In this document: positions 36,011-44,930 of the stretch, piece after piece
Numbering within the stretch: position 1 is the stretch's first letter
Layout: each line of letters opens with the position of its first letter
Assembly (NCBI GenBank): GCA_003288255.1
Contig: CP026600.1
Coordinates: forward strand, 682,001 to 746,000
Length of the DNA stretch: 64,000 nt
Direction of reading: 5' to 3'
Origin: Clostridiaceae bacterium 14S0207
Lineage (GTDB): Bacteria; Bacillota; Clostridia; Clostridiales; Clostridiaceae
Notes under the pieces: generated by a model
Told to the model about the DNA's origin: nothing
Databases searched by the model: none
What the model saw: the letters and a program-made list of their open reading frames with translations, nothing else
Translations under genes and position numbers: made by a program

Positions 36011-36054
36011 AAGTAGATTTAAAATAATATTATATATCTTAAATCTACTTAAAA
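36011..36054 (-). terminator. Hairpin 3' of the dead lipoprotein gene
   Basis: AAGTAGATTTAA / TTAAATCTACTT perfect 12-bp stem; on the minus strand it is followed by a T-rich run, so it once ended the minus-strand lipoprotein transcript. Confidence 0.65.
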
Positions 36055-36092
36055 TTTAATTAAATTTTATTTTTAAATTTGCAGGTTATAGA

Positions 36093-36492
36093 CTATTTTG
36101 ATTTTTTAGCTAGATATGTTAAGGAATTAAGAGGATGAGTATCAGATATGTTCCTAAATGCTCCCCACAATTCTATTTCATCTCCAGGTCTATAATTTTT
36201 AAGTGAATTATAATTATGATTTACAAAAGAAGATAACATTTATTTATCTAAGTTTTGTTTACTTTTAAATGATACTGTCATACATGTGAAATCATTTTTT
36301 CCTTTAATAGAATAAGTTAATTCTCCTAAAGTTTTATTACATGAATAATGTTTAAGTGTAAAATAAATGAGTTAATATAGGATTTTCTTTAACCAGTTCT
36401 ATGGGTTAAATTGATAAATTTGAAGAAGTAAATTTAGAACATCCCCATAGCATAAAAGAAAAAGTTAAAATTATAAATAATAGTTTTTTCAA
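36093..36492 (-). pseudogene. Decayed small lipoprotein gene
   Basis: On the minus strand, from TTG at 36492: MKKLLFIILTFSFMLWGCSK (lipoprotein signal, lipobox LWGC), then a TAA. The frame then reads PIELVKENPILTHLFYT before a frameshift, continues LKHYSCNKTLGELTYSIKGK and FTCMTVSFKSKQNLDK, then another TAA, and finally SFVNHNYNSLKNYRPGDEIE and LWGAFRNISDT up to TAG at 36093. At least three lesions. The ancestral product was a secreted lipoprotein of about 130 residues of unknown function. Confidence 0.7.
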
Positions 36493-36609
36493 AATTATTC
36501 CCGCTTTTAGGTATATATTATGATTTTGATAATAAAAATCAATATCAGTATATAATATACTAAAAAATTAGTAATTCTAAGTTTATATATAATGGTAAAT
36601 TCAAAGATG

Positions 36610-36638
36610 TTGACTTTAAGAAAAGGTTAACTTAAAAT
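36610..36638 (+). promoter_or_regulatory. Promoter of the hsdS-hsdM-like pair
   Basis: TTGACT (36610-36615), 17-base spacer, TAAAAT (36633-36638), 54 bases before the ATG. Confidence 0.6.
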
Positions 36639-36691
36639 AAACATTGCGAACTTTGTTTTAAGCAAAGGGTTGCCTAGAGTTAGGAGGTTAT

Positions 36692-37246
36692 ATGAAGTTA
36701 AAAGAAATTTGTATTTTAAAAAGTGGGTTCCAAGGAAAGACATCAGAGGGAAATAATTTTTTACAAATAAGACTTAAGGACGTAAATAAAGATGGAATCA
36801 TTGATTATAGTAAACTAGAATCATTTAATTCAGAAAAATTAAGTGAAAAATATTTATTAAGTAAAGATGATATTATTTTAAAAGCTAAAAGTGGAGATAA
36901 TACAGCTGCAATAATTTATAAAGAACTAAAAAATACGGTGGCTACATCACATTTTATTATATTAACTGTAAAAGATAAAAATATTCTAGATCCTGGATAT
37001 TTAGCTATGTATCTAAATTCAGAATATGCTCAGCAATATTTAAAAAAACGTGCGGAAGGATCTGTCATACCTATTATTAAAATTAAGGCTTTAGAAGAAT
37101 TTAATATCAAAATTATCGATTTAGAAAAGCAGAAAGAACTTTCAAATATATATAAACTTATGAAAAAAGAAAAAATACTCCTAGAAAATTTAGTTAAAAC
37201 TAGAGAAAATCAATTTAAGGTTTATTTAAGAAATATTCTAGATTAA
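36692..37246 (+). CDS. Half-size type I specificity (HsdS-like) protein
   Basis: 184 residues, about half a normal HsdS. One target-recognition domain (LKEICILKSGFQGKTSEGNN, SEKYLLSKDDIILKAKSGDN, TSHFIILTVKDKNILDPGYL, EGSVIPIIKIKALEEFNIKI) is followed by one coiled-coil conserved region (LEKQKELSNIYKLMKKEKIL). Such half subunits can work as dimers and then recognise a palindromic bipartite site. Ribosome site GTTAGGAGG. The methylase-like gene follows after 12 bases; no HsdR is nearby. Confidence 0.85.
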   Translation: MKLKEICILKSGFQGKTSEGNNFLQIRLKDVNKDGIIDYSKLESFNSEKLSEKYLLSKDDIILKAKSGDNTAAIIYKELKNTVATSHFIILTVKDKNILDPGYLAMYLNSEYAQQYLKKRAEGSVIPIIKIKALEEFNIKIIDLEKQKELSNIYKLMKKEKILLENLVKTRENQFKVYLRNILD

Positions 37247-37258
37247 GGGGAATAACTT

Positions 37259-38605
37259 ATGATTAAACTAAAGCAGAATAGTAAAGATTATCTAAATGGA
37301 TTTACGAATTTACTAAGTGGTTATTTTGATTTAGAAGAGTGCCAAAGAATAAGTTTAGAATTTACCTTTCTAAACTTACTTAGTGAGGCACTATATAGTA
37401 AAGATAAATTTATTTATAAAGAAATTAAAGGAAATATAGATTTTAATTTGGAGAATGGAGATACGAAAGAGTTTTTCAATAAGTTACATATATTTATAAA
37501 TGAAAATGCTTGCTTGAAAAATATTATAAATCATATATTTAAATTAGAAAAGTTAGAAAATAAAAATTTAATTAAGAAGATTATTACATATCTAAATGAA
37601 TTTTATACAGATGGAGTGAGAGGACAAGTCTTTAAAAAGTGTATAGACACTGTATTTAAAACAACTAAAATAGAAAATATAACTTCGCCTAATATAAGTA
37701 AATTAATTAGAATTTTATTAAGAAATTTTGAATTTAAGTCATTATATGACCCTACTATAGGAAATGGAAACTTAATAACAGAAATAGCCATTAAAAGACA
37801 AGATATAAAGTTATATGGACAAGATATAAATGAAAATGTGATAAATATATGTAAAATGTTATTAATAATAAGTGGAAGAATTCAAGATATCAAAAATATA
37901 CATATAGGCAATAGTATTACTAATCCTAAACATATCATAGAGGGCAGGTTACAAAAATTTGATTGCATAGTTTCAGAACCTCCTTTTTTTATTAAAGATT
38001 GGGGATATAATGAGGTAATAAATGATAAATATAATCGATTTTATAGAGGATTACCATCCAAGTCTTTAGGAGATTATGCTTTTATAACTCATATTGTAGA
38101 ATCTTTAGATGAGAAAGGAATGGCTGTTGTAGTAGAACCAAGTGGTGTATTATTTAGAAAAGGTTCAGAGGGTAAGATTAGAGAGGCCTTAATAGAAGAA
38201 AATCTTATTGATTGTATAATAGCATTGCCCAATAATATGATGTACGGTACTACGGTATCAACTAATATATTAATTTTTAAAAAGAATAGAAAAAGAGAAG
38301 AAATATTATTTATAGATGTAATAAATAATGTAGAATCATCAAAAGTTTTAACTGTATTACAAGATTCTATGATAGAAAAAATAGTTACAACCTATGAAAA
38401 TTATGTTGAACAAATAGGATTTTCTAAAGTAGTAAGTAGAAAAGAATTAATGTTGAATAACAATAATTTAAGTGTTCAAAGGTATGTAGAAAGTTTGGGA
38501 GAACGTGAAGAACTAAATATAGAAATAATTAATAAAAAAATGACAAGCTTACAAAAAAATATTAAAGAAGTTCAAAAACAATTAGACAGTTATTTAAATA
38601 ACTAA
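37259..38605 (+). CDS. HsdM-like N6-adenine methylase homologue with altered motif IV
   Basis: 448 residues. N-terminal helical domain, then the SAM fold: motif I LYDPTIGNGNLITEIAIK, KLYGQDINENVINICKMLL (acidic loop), motif IV at CIVSEPPFFIKDWGYNE, and the HsdM C-terminal block VEPSGVLFRKGSEGKIREAL ... NLIDCIIALPNNMMYGTTVS. The catalytic tetrapeptide, normally NPP(F/Y), is EPPF, so the adenine-binding Asn is replaced by Glu. Methylation may be lost or changed. It pairs with the half HsdS upstream to form an orphan, endonuclease-free system. Confidence 0.85.
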   Translation: MIKLKQNSKDYLNGFTNLLSGYFDLEECQRISLEFTFLNLLSEALYSKDKFIYKEIKGNIDFNLENGDTKEFFNKLHIFINENACLKNIINHIFKLEKLENKNLIKKIITYLNEFYTDGVRGQVFKKCIDTVFKTTKIENITSPNISKLIRILLRNFEFKSLYDPTIGNGNLITEIAIKRQDIKLYGQDINENVINICKMLLIISGRIQDIKNIHIGNSITNPKHIIEGRLQKFDCIVSEPPFFIKDWGYNEVINDKYNRFYRGLPSKSLGDYAFITHIVESLDEKGMAVVVEPSGVLFRKGSEGKIREALIEENLIDCIIALPNNMMYGTTVSTNILIFKKNRKREEILFIDVINNVESSKVLTVLQDSMIEKIVTTYENYVEQIGFSKVVSRKELMLNNNNLSVQRYVESLGEREELNIEIINKKMTSLQKNIKEVQKQLDSYLNN

Positions 38606-38714
38606 TTTAGTTCAACAACAAACATCCAATATGCATGAGGTTGTTAAGAATACAAAAGATCTAGAAAACATTACAATAAATTTACAAAGTTTAATTTTAA
38701 ATTTTAAATTATAG
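38604..38714 (+). pseudogene. C-terminal remnant of a methyl-accepting chemotaxis protein
   Basis: The frame starting at the hsdM-like stop reads NLVQQQTSNMHEVVKNTKDL then ENITINLQSLILNFKL and TAG. This is the ending of clostridial chemoreceptors (Q-Q-x-T/A-S-x-x-E-x-x-x-x-x-x-x-L at the tip-distal coiled coil, finishing L-x-x-x-F-K-L). About 37 codons remain, with no start region, so it is the tail of a deleted receptor gene. Confidence 0.6.
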
Positions 38715-38720
38715 AAGTTT

Positions 38721-38770
38721 AAAAGGTTATCTTACAATAAGATGTGGGATAACCTTTTAGTTTTCATTTT
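38721..38770 (+). terminator. Intrinsic terminator
   Basis: AAAAGGTTATC / GATAACCTTTT perfect stem followed by AGTTTTCATTTT. Confidence 0.8.
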
Positions 38771-38834
38771 ATTAATAATAACTTTATAAATACACTATTT
38801 TAGGAAGAACTTCATAATATAGTAAGAATACATT

Positions 38835-38879
38835 GTTGACATAGCAACAAAATAAAAGTATAATTGTTGCTATGTCAAC
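38835..38879. promoter_or_regulatory. Promoter inside a 14-bp palindrome (likely MarR operator)
   Basis: GTTGACATAGCAAC (38835-38848) and GTTGCTATGTCAAC (38866-38879) are perfect inverted repeats. The left arm contains the -35 TTGACA (38836-38841) and the spacer between the arms contains the -10 TATAAT (38859-38864), 17 bases apart. A dimeric regulator bound here would block RNA polymerase. The MarR-family gene at the end of the operon is the obvious candidate. Confidence 0.8.
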
Positions 38880-38904
38880 GAGATACGGTAAGGAGATGAA
38901 AAGA

Positions 38905-40557
38905 GTGAAAAAGACTATAATATCTAACACAATAACATTTATCTTAATAACGTTATTTGTAAGTTTATTTAGTAAAGTATTTGGAAATGAAAATTCTATT
39001 ATAGGAGTATGCACAGTAATTATTGGTTTATGTATAGTTGAAAAAGATTTAACTCAAAATCCCTTAAGAAGATTTTTTTGGATTTTAGTTTTAAATATTA
39101 TATTGGGTATTGGTTCGTATGTTGTTATGCAAAATGCATTTATAGGAATAATAATAAACTTTATATTAATATTTGGTATAGTATACAATACAGTAGATAT
39201 TTATAAAAAACCATTATATTATCCTTTTATATTATCTTATTTGTTTATGATGTTAACTTCACCAGCTACATTACAAGGTTTACCTAAAAGATTGATATCA
39301 CTTTCAGTAGGTTCTATGTTTGTAATATTACTCCAATTATTGTTTAATAGGAAAAAATTCGAAAAGACCCTTACAGAAAAAAGAAAATTAATAATTGAGG
39401 GCTTGGTTAGTCAGATAGAAAGTAGTGTAAATGGAAAATATGATGAGCATAAAGAAAAGCAGTTAAGACAAGATATAAACACACTTATTAAATGTATTTA
39501 TGATAAAAGAGAAAAAAATAAGATTTTATCAGATAATAGTAAAATAAATTTAAATATAATATTATCTTTAGAGAAATTAGCTATACTTGTAGAAGTAATT
39601 GTAAAGCATAAAAAAATTGATAAATATAAAAGTTTCCTTAGTGCCACTAAGGAATCATTAGAAAGATTAAATAAAAGTTTAAATGGAAAAGAAATAGTAA
39701 AATATGAAACATTAGATGTAGAATATTATGAGAATGATGATATATCAAAACAACTTATACAAATATTTAAATCAATTAAAATTAATGTTGAAGATTTAAG
39801 TTGTTCTAAGGAAAAAATAAATAAAGATAGTGATTTATTAATAAAAAATATAATAAAAAAAGTAAATATACATTCATTTAGTTTTAAATTTTCTCTTAAA
39901 CTTTCAATTACATTAAGTATAGGAATTTTTTTAACAACTATATTTAAATTACCTTATGGAAAATGGTTAGCCTTTACAATTTTAGCATTAATACATCCAT
40001 ACTATGAAAAATGTACTAAGAAAGTAAAAGAAAGAATAGTTGGGACTACAATTGGTGTAATAGTATTTGCTATGTTGTTTACTATAGTTAAAGACAATAC
40101 AGCAAGAATAATAATTGTATTACTAACTAGTTATATAAATATGTATGTAAAGAGATATGATTATCAAATGATATTTATAACAATACAAGGTATAGGGGGA
40201 GCCGTTACTGCAGGTGCACATATGGGGGTAGCGTTAGATAGATTAGTGTTTGTAATGTTGGGAGTTATAATCTCAATTATAGTTAATAGATTTATTTTTA
40301 AGTATGAAGTTGAAGATTCCATGGAAGAACTTTATAATATATATGAACAATGTGCATTTAAAATTTCTAATATGATTGAACAAGAAAATAAGGGATATAA
40401 TGATGTGTATAATCTTTTATTAGAAATGAAATTAATAGAAAACGTATTAATAGAGAATAGTATTGAGAAAAATTTAGATTTATATAAAAAAATATCTAAT
40501 ATAAGAAATAGAATTTTGTTTAGTATAGATAATTGTTTTAAGTCCATTAAAGTATAA
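38905..40557 (+). CDS. FUSC-family membrane protein (aromatic acid exporter-like)
   Basis: 550 residues starting at GTG 38905, nine bases after AAGGAG; ATG 38872 lies within the operator and ATG 38896 touches the ribosome site. Two membrane halves (N-terminal about five helices, ISNTITFILITLFVSLFS ...; C-terminal LSITLSIGIFLTTIFKLPYG, KWLAFTILALIHPYYEKCTK, VKERIVGTTIGVIVFAML) flank a cytoplasmic helical domain, as in the FusC/YccS/AaeB group. Those export aromatic acids or xenobiotics. MarR control fits induction by the exported compound. Confidence 0.82.
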   Translation: MKKTIISNTITFILITLFVSLFSKVFGNENSIIGVCTVIIGLCIVEKDLTQNPLRRFFWILVLNIILGIGSYVVMQNAFIGIIINFILIFGIVYNTVDIYKKPLYYPFILSYLFMMLTSPATLQGLPKRLISLSVGSMFVILLQLLFNRKKFEKTLTEKRKLIIEGLVSQIESSVNGKYDEHKEKQLRQDINTLIKCIYDKREKNKILSDNSKINLNIILSLEKLAILVEVIVKHKKIDKYKSFLSATKESLERLNKSLNGKEIVKYETLDVEYYENDDISKQLIQIFKSIKINVEDLSCSKEKINKDSDLLIKNIIKKVNIHSFSFKFSLKLSITLSIGIFLTTIFKLPYGKWLAFTILALIHPYYEKCTKKVKERIVGTTIGVIVFAMLFTIVKDNTARIIIVLLTSYINMYVKRYDYQMIFITIQGIGGAVTAGAHMGVALDRLVFVMLGVIISIIVNRFIFKYEVEDSMEELYNIYEQCAFKISNMIEQENKGYNDVYNLLLEMKLIENVLIENSIEKNLDLYKKISNIRNRILFSIDNCFKSIKV

Positions 40558-40579
40558 ATAAAATGTTGGAGTTGGAGAT

Positions 40580-41056
40580 ATGGAGAGATGTAACACTGAG
40601 TCAATAGGTAGATATATAAGTCATTTTTTTAGAGTAGGAGTAAGTTATTTAGGGAAAGAATATAAAAAATTAAATATTGGAGCAGGACAGTATCAATTCT
40701 TATTACAATTATATTTTAAAAATGGATTAAGTCATGATGAACTTACAGAAAAGATGAGTGTGGATAAAGCTACTACTACACGTGCAATAGCGAAATTAGA
40801 ACAAGAGGGATATGTGAGAAAAATCCTAAATGCACAAGATAAAAGAAAATATAATATTTTTTTAACTGACTATGCCATAGATAGAAAGGAAGAAATTATA
40901 AATATTGCAAAAAAATGGGAAGAAAGATTAACGGGTTCACTAAGCAAAGAAGAACAAGATCAGTTGTTAGAATTATTTAGAAAAATTACTAGAAACAATT
41001 TTGATATAAGATTTGATGATGAAGAATTAATATGTGATGTGGAAAAGTTTAAGTAA
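40580..41056 (+). CDS. MarR-family transcriptional regulator
   Basis: 158 residues; ribosome site GTTGGAGTTGGAG. Winged helix: LNIGAGQYQFLLQLYFKNGL, LTEKMSVDKATTTRAIAKLE (recognition helix), QEGYVRKILNAQDKRKYNIF (wing with conserved D-x-R), and dimerisation helices at both ends. It follows the FUSC gene by 22 bases, so both are transcribed together and the regulator very likely binds the palindrome at 38835-38879, repressing itself and the transporter. Confidence 0.92.
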   Translation: MERCNTESIGRYISHFFRVGVSYLGKEYKKLNIGAGQYQFLLQLYFKNGLSHDELTEKMSVDKATTTRAIAKLEQEGYVRKILNAQDKRKYNIFLTDYAIDRKEEIINIAKKWEERLTGSLSKEEQDQLLELFRKITRNNFDIRFDDEELICDVEKFK

Positions 41057-41094
41057 TAATAAAAATGTTGAATTACAATAATATATAAAATTCT

Positions 41095-41134
41095 AAAAAG
41101 ACTATCTTAAATTATGAGATAGTCTTTTTTATCA
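41095..41134 (+). terminator. Intrinsic terminator
   Basis: AAAAAGACTATCT / AGATAGTCTTTTT perfect stem, 9-nt loop. Confidence 0.92.
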
Positions 41135-41153
41135 CTTAATAGCTTGTTGAATA

Positions 41154-42288
41154 ACTAATTTTTACAAATATCAAAGATCATTTACGCGATAGTATGTATT
41201 CAGTAATTTTAAGTGTGTATTAGTAATTTTTTAAAATTTAAAAGATAAGTGCGTTAGCACTATAAAAATTATAAATTCCAAGGATATTTTCTAGAGTTTA
41301 TCCTACTATTAACTTTATTGAATTCGTCTATAAGATAGGATAAAAGAACCCACTTAATGTGATGTTCATAGCGGTTTTGTCCGTAGAGTCTAGGGTTTTC
41401 TAAGTTATACAATCCTTTAAGTATAGAAAATAATTGTTCTATTTTTATATAAATTTTTACCTATTGGTGATTGTATAAAAAGAGCATTTTTATATCTTGA
41501 TTGATCTTTAAAAGATTCTATACTCTTTGCTTTACGCATATTTACATCTGTTAATAAGTTATATTGTAGAGTTTTAGAAACTTTAAATCATAGGCAGCAT
41601 CAGCAAGTACAATAAATGGATTATAAGTTTTAAGTTCATATAACAATTCAAGAACTTGATTATCATATACATTTGCAGTAGTTATAGAAAAAGATAATGG
41701 AAATATATTATCACATACATAAGCGGCACAATGTAACTTATATCCTTTGTATTTTCCAAGATGAGTTCCTTTTCCATACCTAGCTTCGCTATCATATAAT
41801 GAGCTTTTTAATGCAATACCATCAATAGCACAAATTCTAGTTGAAGGGTTGATAAGTTCAATAAGCATAGCATAAATACCATAGTATACGTGTTTTTCTA
41901 GAGCTATCGCTCTTAAAGAAAATGTAGAATGATCAGGAACTTCTTTTAAACCTATAATCTTTTGAAATACAATATCTTGCTTAATTTTATATTCAAGCTC
42001 TCTAAGACTAAAAATACTATTATTTACACCATATATCATGCATGCAACAATTTGTTGATCTGAATATTTAGGTGGTCTACCCTTAGTTTTTTTAGTGTTA
42101 ATGCCAAGTTTATCAAATGCAAGATTAATAGCTTGAAAAATTTTAAAATAAATATTTTCGCTTTGTATATTTAATGTTATAATCATATCTGAGTCATCCT
42201 TTGTATGTGTTTATTTTTTTAGGCGAAAATATTATACTACAAAGTGATGACTTATTTATATTTTTTGATATTTTTATTTATTCAACAA
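41154..42288 (-). mobile_element. Decayed IS4/IS5-type insertion sequence, about 1135 bp
   Basis: Ends share TTGTTGAATAA as an inverted repeat (41154-41164 and 42278-42288), with weaker similarity inward (ATATCAAA). The enclosed transposase gene on the minus strand is broken. Exact outer bases and target duplication cannot be fixed, since the repeat could extend by three bases. Confidence 0.7.
41280..42186 (-). pseudogene. IS4/IS5-type DDE transposase, frameshifted
   Basis: The first 211 codons are open (KKTKGRPPKYSDQQIVACMI; first Asp in ICAIDGIALKSS; YGKGTHLGKYKGYKLHCAAY; second Asp in FIVLADAAYDLKF), then the frame breaks at about 41551. Downstream pieces in other frames read NMRKAKSIESFKDQSRYKNA, FIQSPIGKNLYKNR and, nearer the end, the Arg/Glu-region equivalent, with several stops. 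Not functional. Confidence 0.8.
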
Positions 42289-42406
42289 CCTAACTTAAAT
42301 ATTAAGAAAACAATATAGTTGGATAAAAAACGTGGATATTTAAAATAACAATTTAGAGATAAAATTATAAAATGTATTATAGCGATAATTTATTAGGAGG
42401 GATTTG

Positions 42407-43027
42407 GTGAAAAAAAGGTGCTATAAGAAAAAATGTAGATCAAAAAGTCAATTTAATTGTAATCTCTTTGAAGGAGCTGTTTTACCTCCCTGTACAAAAT
42501 TTTTAGGAGGATATAGCCCATTAATAAAAGATGGAAAATTTATTTATCCAAATTATAATAGGCTATTTTTATTTTTAACTTATAATTATCCTCTTTCTGA
42601 ACCTCCAAATTATGATCCTAAGGATATTACTACGTACTCATTACAGCAAAATGCTAATTTACAAATATCATTATATGATTTTTTAATAGGGCTTTTCATA
42701 AATGAAGTGCAAAAGGATATTATAAAATATGATAGTAGTATGAAAATACATGATAATAAATATGCAGATAGATTCATTAAGACTTTAATAAATGCAAATT
42801 TTGATGTTTTTTCTGATTTTATACCTTCGTTATCTTTTGTAATTTCAAATTCGAATGCTATATTATCCTTATATACAGCAGATGTGAAAATAAGTCCTAT
42901 TAACTTTTATATAATTTTCATGCTTAATAGAATTGAAAATGAACCTGCATTAAAATATGGAAATAACTGCTATGTAACTCCAGATTATATAAATTATGAA
43001 CTTGCTAATCTTTTTATAAAGTATTAA
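42407..43027 (+). CDS. Unknown protein, 206 residues, basic cysteine-containing N-terminus
   Basis: GTG 42407 lies six bases after TTAGGAGG; a TTG three bases earlier is less likely. The product starts VKKRCYKKKCRSKSQFNCN with three cysteines, then LFEGAVLPPCTKFLGGYSPL with a fourth and a Leu/Phe/Tyr-rich globular part (FDVFSDFIPSLSFVISNSNA). No signal peptide or clear membrane helix. Not recognised. It sits 69 bases before the bce response-regulator gene with no terminator between, so it may be co-transcribed with bceRS. Confidence 0.55.
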   Translation: MKKRCYKKKCRSKSQFNCNLFEGAVLPPCTKFLGGYSPLIKDGKFIYPNYNRLFLFLTYNYPLSEPPNYDPKDITTYSLQQNANLQISLYDFLIGLFINEVQKDIIKYDSSMKIHDNKYADRFIKTLINANFDVFSDFIPSLSFVISNSNAILSLYTADVKISPINFYIIFMLNRIENEPALKYGNNCYVTPDYINYELANLFIKY

Positions 43028-43096
43028 ACTAATACAAAGTTAAGCATAGTTGAAAGTTATCTTATAATTAAAAATAATATTTTGGGAGAATTTAAG

Positions 43097-43768
43097 ATGA
43101 AAAAGATTATTATTATAGAAGATGATGAAAATATAAGAAACGAATTAAAAACTTTTTTAAGTAAATATGGCTATGAGGTAGAAGCACCAGGGGAATTTAG
43201 TAACATAATTGAATATATCAAGGAAAAGTCGCCTAGTTTAATATTATTGGATATTAATCTACCTGTTTTTGATGGATATTATATATGTAGAGAGATTAGA
43301 AAAATTTCAGATGTTCCTATAATTATAGTAACTAGCAGAGATAGTGATATGGATGAGATTATGAGTATAAACTTAGGTGCAGATGATTTTATAACAAAAC
43401 CATATAATACAGAAATTCTTTTAGCTCGTATTTCATCTATTTTAAGAAGAACTTATGGAAAATCAATTCCTCAAGATGTATTAACATATAAGGGATTAAA
43501 TCTTAATTTATCTAGTGGAAGTATAACCTATAATAATTTAAATGTAGAGTTAACTAAAAATGAGCTTAAAATACTTTTTTATTTAATGAAAAATAAAGGA
43601 AAAATAGTTTCTAGAGAATCCTTAATGGATTATTTATGGAATTCAGATTTATTTGTTGATGATAATACTCTTTCTGTAAATGTAACAAGGCTTAGAAAGA
43701 AACTTGAAGATTTTGGATTAAAAAATATAATAGAAACAAGAAGAGGGTTAGGGTATATAATGCAATGA
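43097..43768 (+). CDS. BceR-like response regulator (OmpR/PhoB family)
   Basis: 223 residues from ATG 43097, preceded by TGGGAG. Receiver domain with acidic pair EDD, phosphorylated Asp52 in LILLDINLPVFDGYY, TSRDSDMDE, and Lys in DFITKPYNTEIL; then a winged-helix DNA-binding domain (LTKNELKILFYLMKNKGKIV ... VNVTRLRKKLEDFGLKN). Its stop overlaps the kinase start (ATGA). Expected target: the bceAB promoter region downstream at 44776-44930. Confidence 0.93.
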   Translation: MKKIIIIEDDENIRNELKTFLSKYGYEVEAPGEFSNIIEYIKEKSPSLILLDINLPVFDGYYICREIRKISDVPIIIVTSRDSDMDEIMSINLGADDFITKPYNTEILLARISSILRRTYGKSIPQDVLTYKGLNLNLSSGSITYNNLNVELTKNELKILFYLMKNKGKIVSRESLMDYLWNSDLFVDDNTLSVNVTRLRKKLEDFGLKNIIETRRGLGYIMQ

Positions 43769-44775
43769 AAATAAGAGAATATTTAAAGGAACGATTGTTT
43801 TTTTTAATAGTAAATATAACTTTATTTATTATTGTTTCTATATTAATGAAGGTATTACATATAGGAAGCGGAATAGTCTTTTTAGTATTTTGTATATGGT
43901 TTTTACCAATTTTAAGTTATATAAGTATTGAGTTAGTTAGAAAAAAGAAATATTATGATAAGCTAGAGGATACAGTAAATAATTTAGATAAAAAATATTT
44001 ATTACCTGAAGTTATAGATGAACCTAATAAATTAGAAGAAAGAATTTTTTACGATATACTAAAGGATACAGATAAAGAAATGCATGAACATGTAAATAAG
44101 TATAGAGATATGCAAATCGAGTATAGAGAATATATAGAAACTTGGGTACATGAAATAAAAACACCTATTGCTTCTGCACGACTTATGATAGAAAATAATG
44201 AAAATGAGATAACTAAAAATATAGAATACGAAATAAAAAAGATAGAAGGATATATAGAACAAGTTTTATATTATTCCAAGAGTAATGATGTTAGTAAAGA
44301 TTATATAATAAAAGAATTTGATTTAAAGGATATAGTTAGAAAAGTTATAAAAAAGAATTCAAGGGATTTTATAACTAAAAAAATATCCTTAGACATAGAA
44401 AATATAAATGGTAAAGTATGTAGTGATATTAAGTGGGTAGAATTTATTTTGAATCAGATTTTAGGAAATGCTATTAAATATTCTAAGGTTAACAATGCCA
44501 AAGTTACTATTTATTCCTGTATAAATGAAAATAATATAATTTTGACTATACAAGATAATGGTGTTGGTATAGTAAATAAAGATATTGGAAGAGTTTTTGA
44601 AAAAGGTTTTACAGGTGAAAATGGAAGAAAATTTGGAAAATCAACAGGAATAGGACTTTATCTATGTAAAAAGCTGTGTGAAAGATTAGGGTTAGGGTTA
44701 AGTATTATATCAAAAGAAGATATAGGTACAAAGGTTAATATAATATTTCCAGTGGGAAAGTTTACAGTGTTTTAG
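43765..44775 (+). CDS. BceS-like intramembrane-sensing histidine kinase
   Basis: 336 residues, overlapping the response regulator by 4 bases. Two closely spaced transmembrane helices (about 11-31 and 36-56) with almost no extracellular loop, the mark of intramembrane-sensing kinases that take their signal from the partner ABC transporter. H-box ETWVHEIKTPIASARLMIE (His129), N-box LNQILGNAIKYSKV, G1 IQDNGVGI and G2 GRKFGKSTGIGLYLCKKL. A terminator follows, so bceAB has its own promoter. Confidence 0.93.
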   Translation: MKIREYLKERLFFLIVNITLFIIVSILMKVLHIGSGIVFLVFCIWFLPILSYISIELVRKKKYYDKLEDTVNNLDKKYLLPEVIDEPNKLEERIFYDILKDTDKEMHEHVNKYRDMQIEYREYIETWVHEIKTPIASARLMIENNENEITKNIEYEIKKIEGYIEQVLYYSKSNDVSKDYIIKEFDLKDIVRKVIKKNSRDFITKKISLDIENINGKVCSDIKWVEFILNQILGNAIKYSKVNNAKVTIYSCINENNIILTIQDNGVGIVNKDIGRVFEKGFTGENGRKFGKSTGIGLYLCKKLCERLGLGLSIISKEDIGTKVNIIFPVGKFTVF

Positions 44776-44801
44776 AAGAATATTTAACATGTTATATAAA
44801 G

Positions 44802-44832
44802 GAGTCACATATTTTTGTGGCTCTTTTCTTAT
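44802..44832 (+). terminator. Intrinsic terminator between bceRS and bceAB
   Basis: GAGTCAC / GTGGCTC stem (one G-T), T-rich tail. Confidence 0.75.
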
Positions 44833-44930
44833 CTTACAAAAATGTAATGTAACTGAAAGATAAATAAATATGTATTTAGTAAAATTAAAGGTACAATATG
44901 TATTGTAAGATTAATAAAGGAGGACAAATC

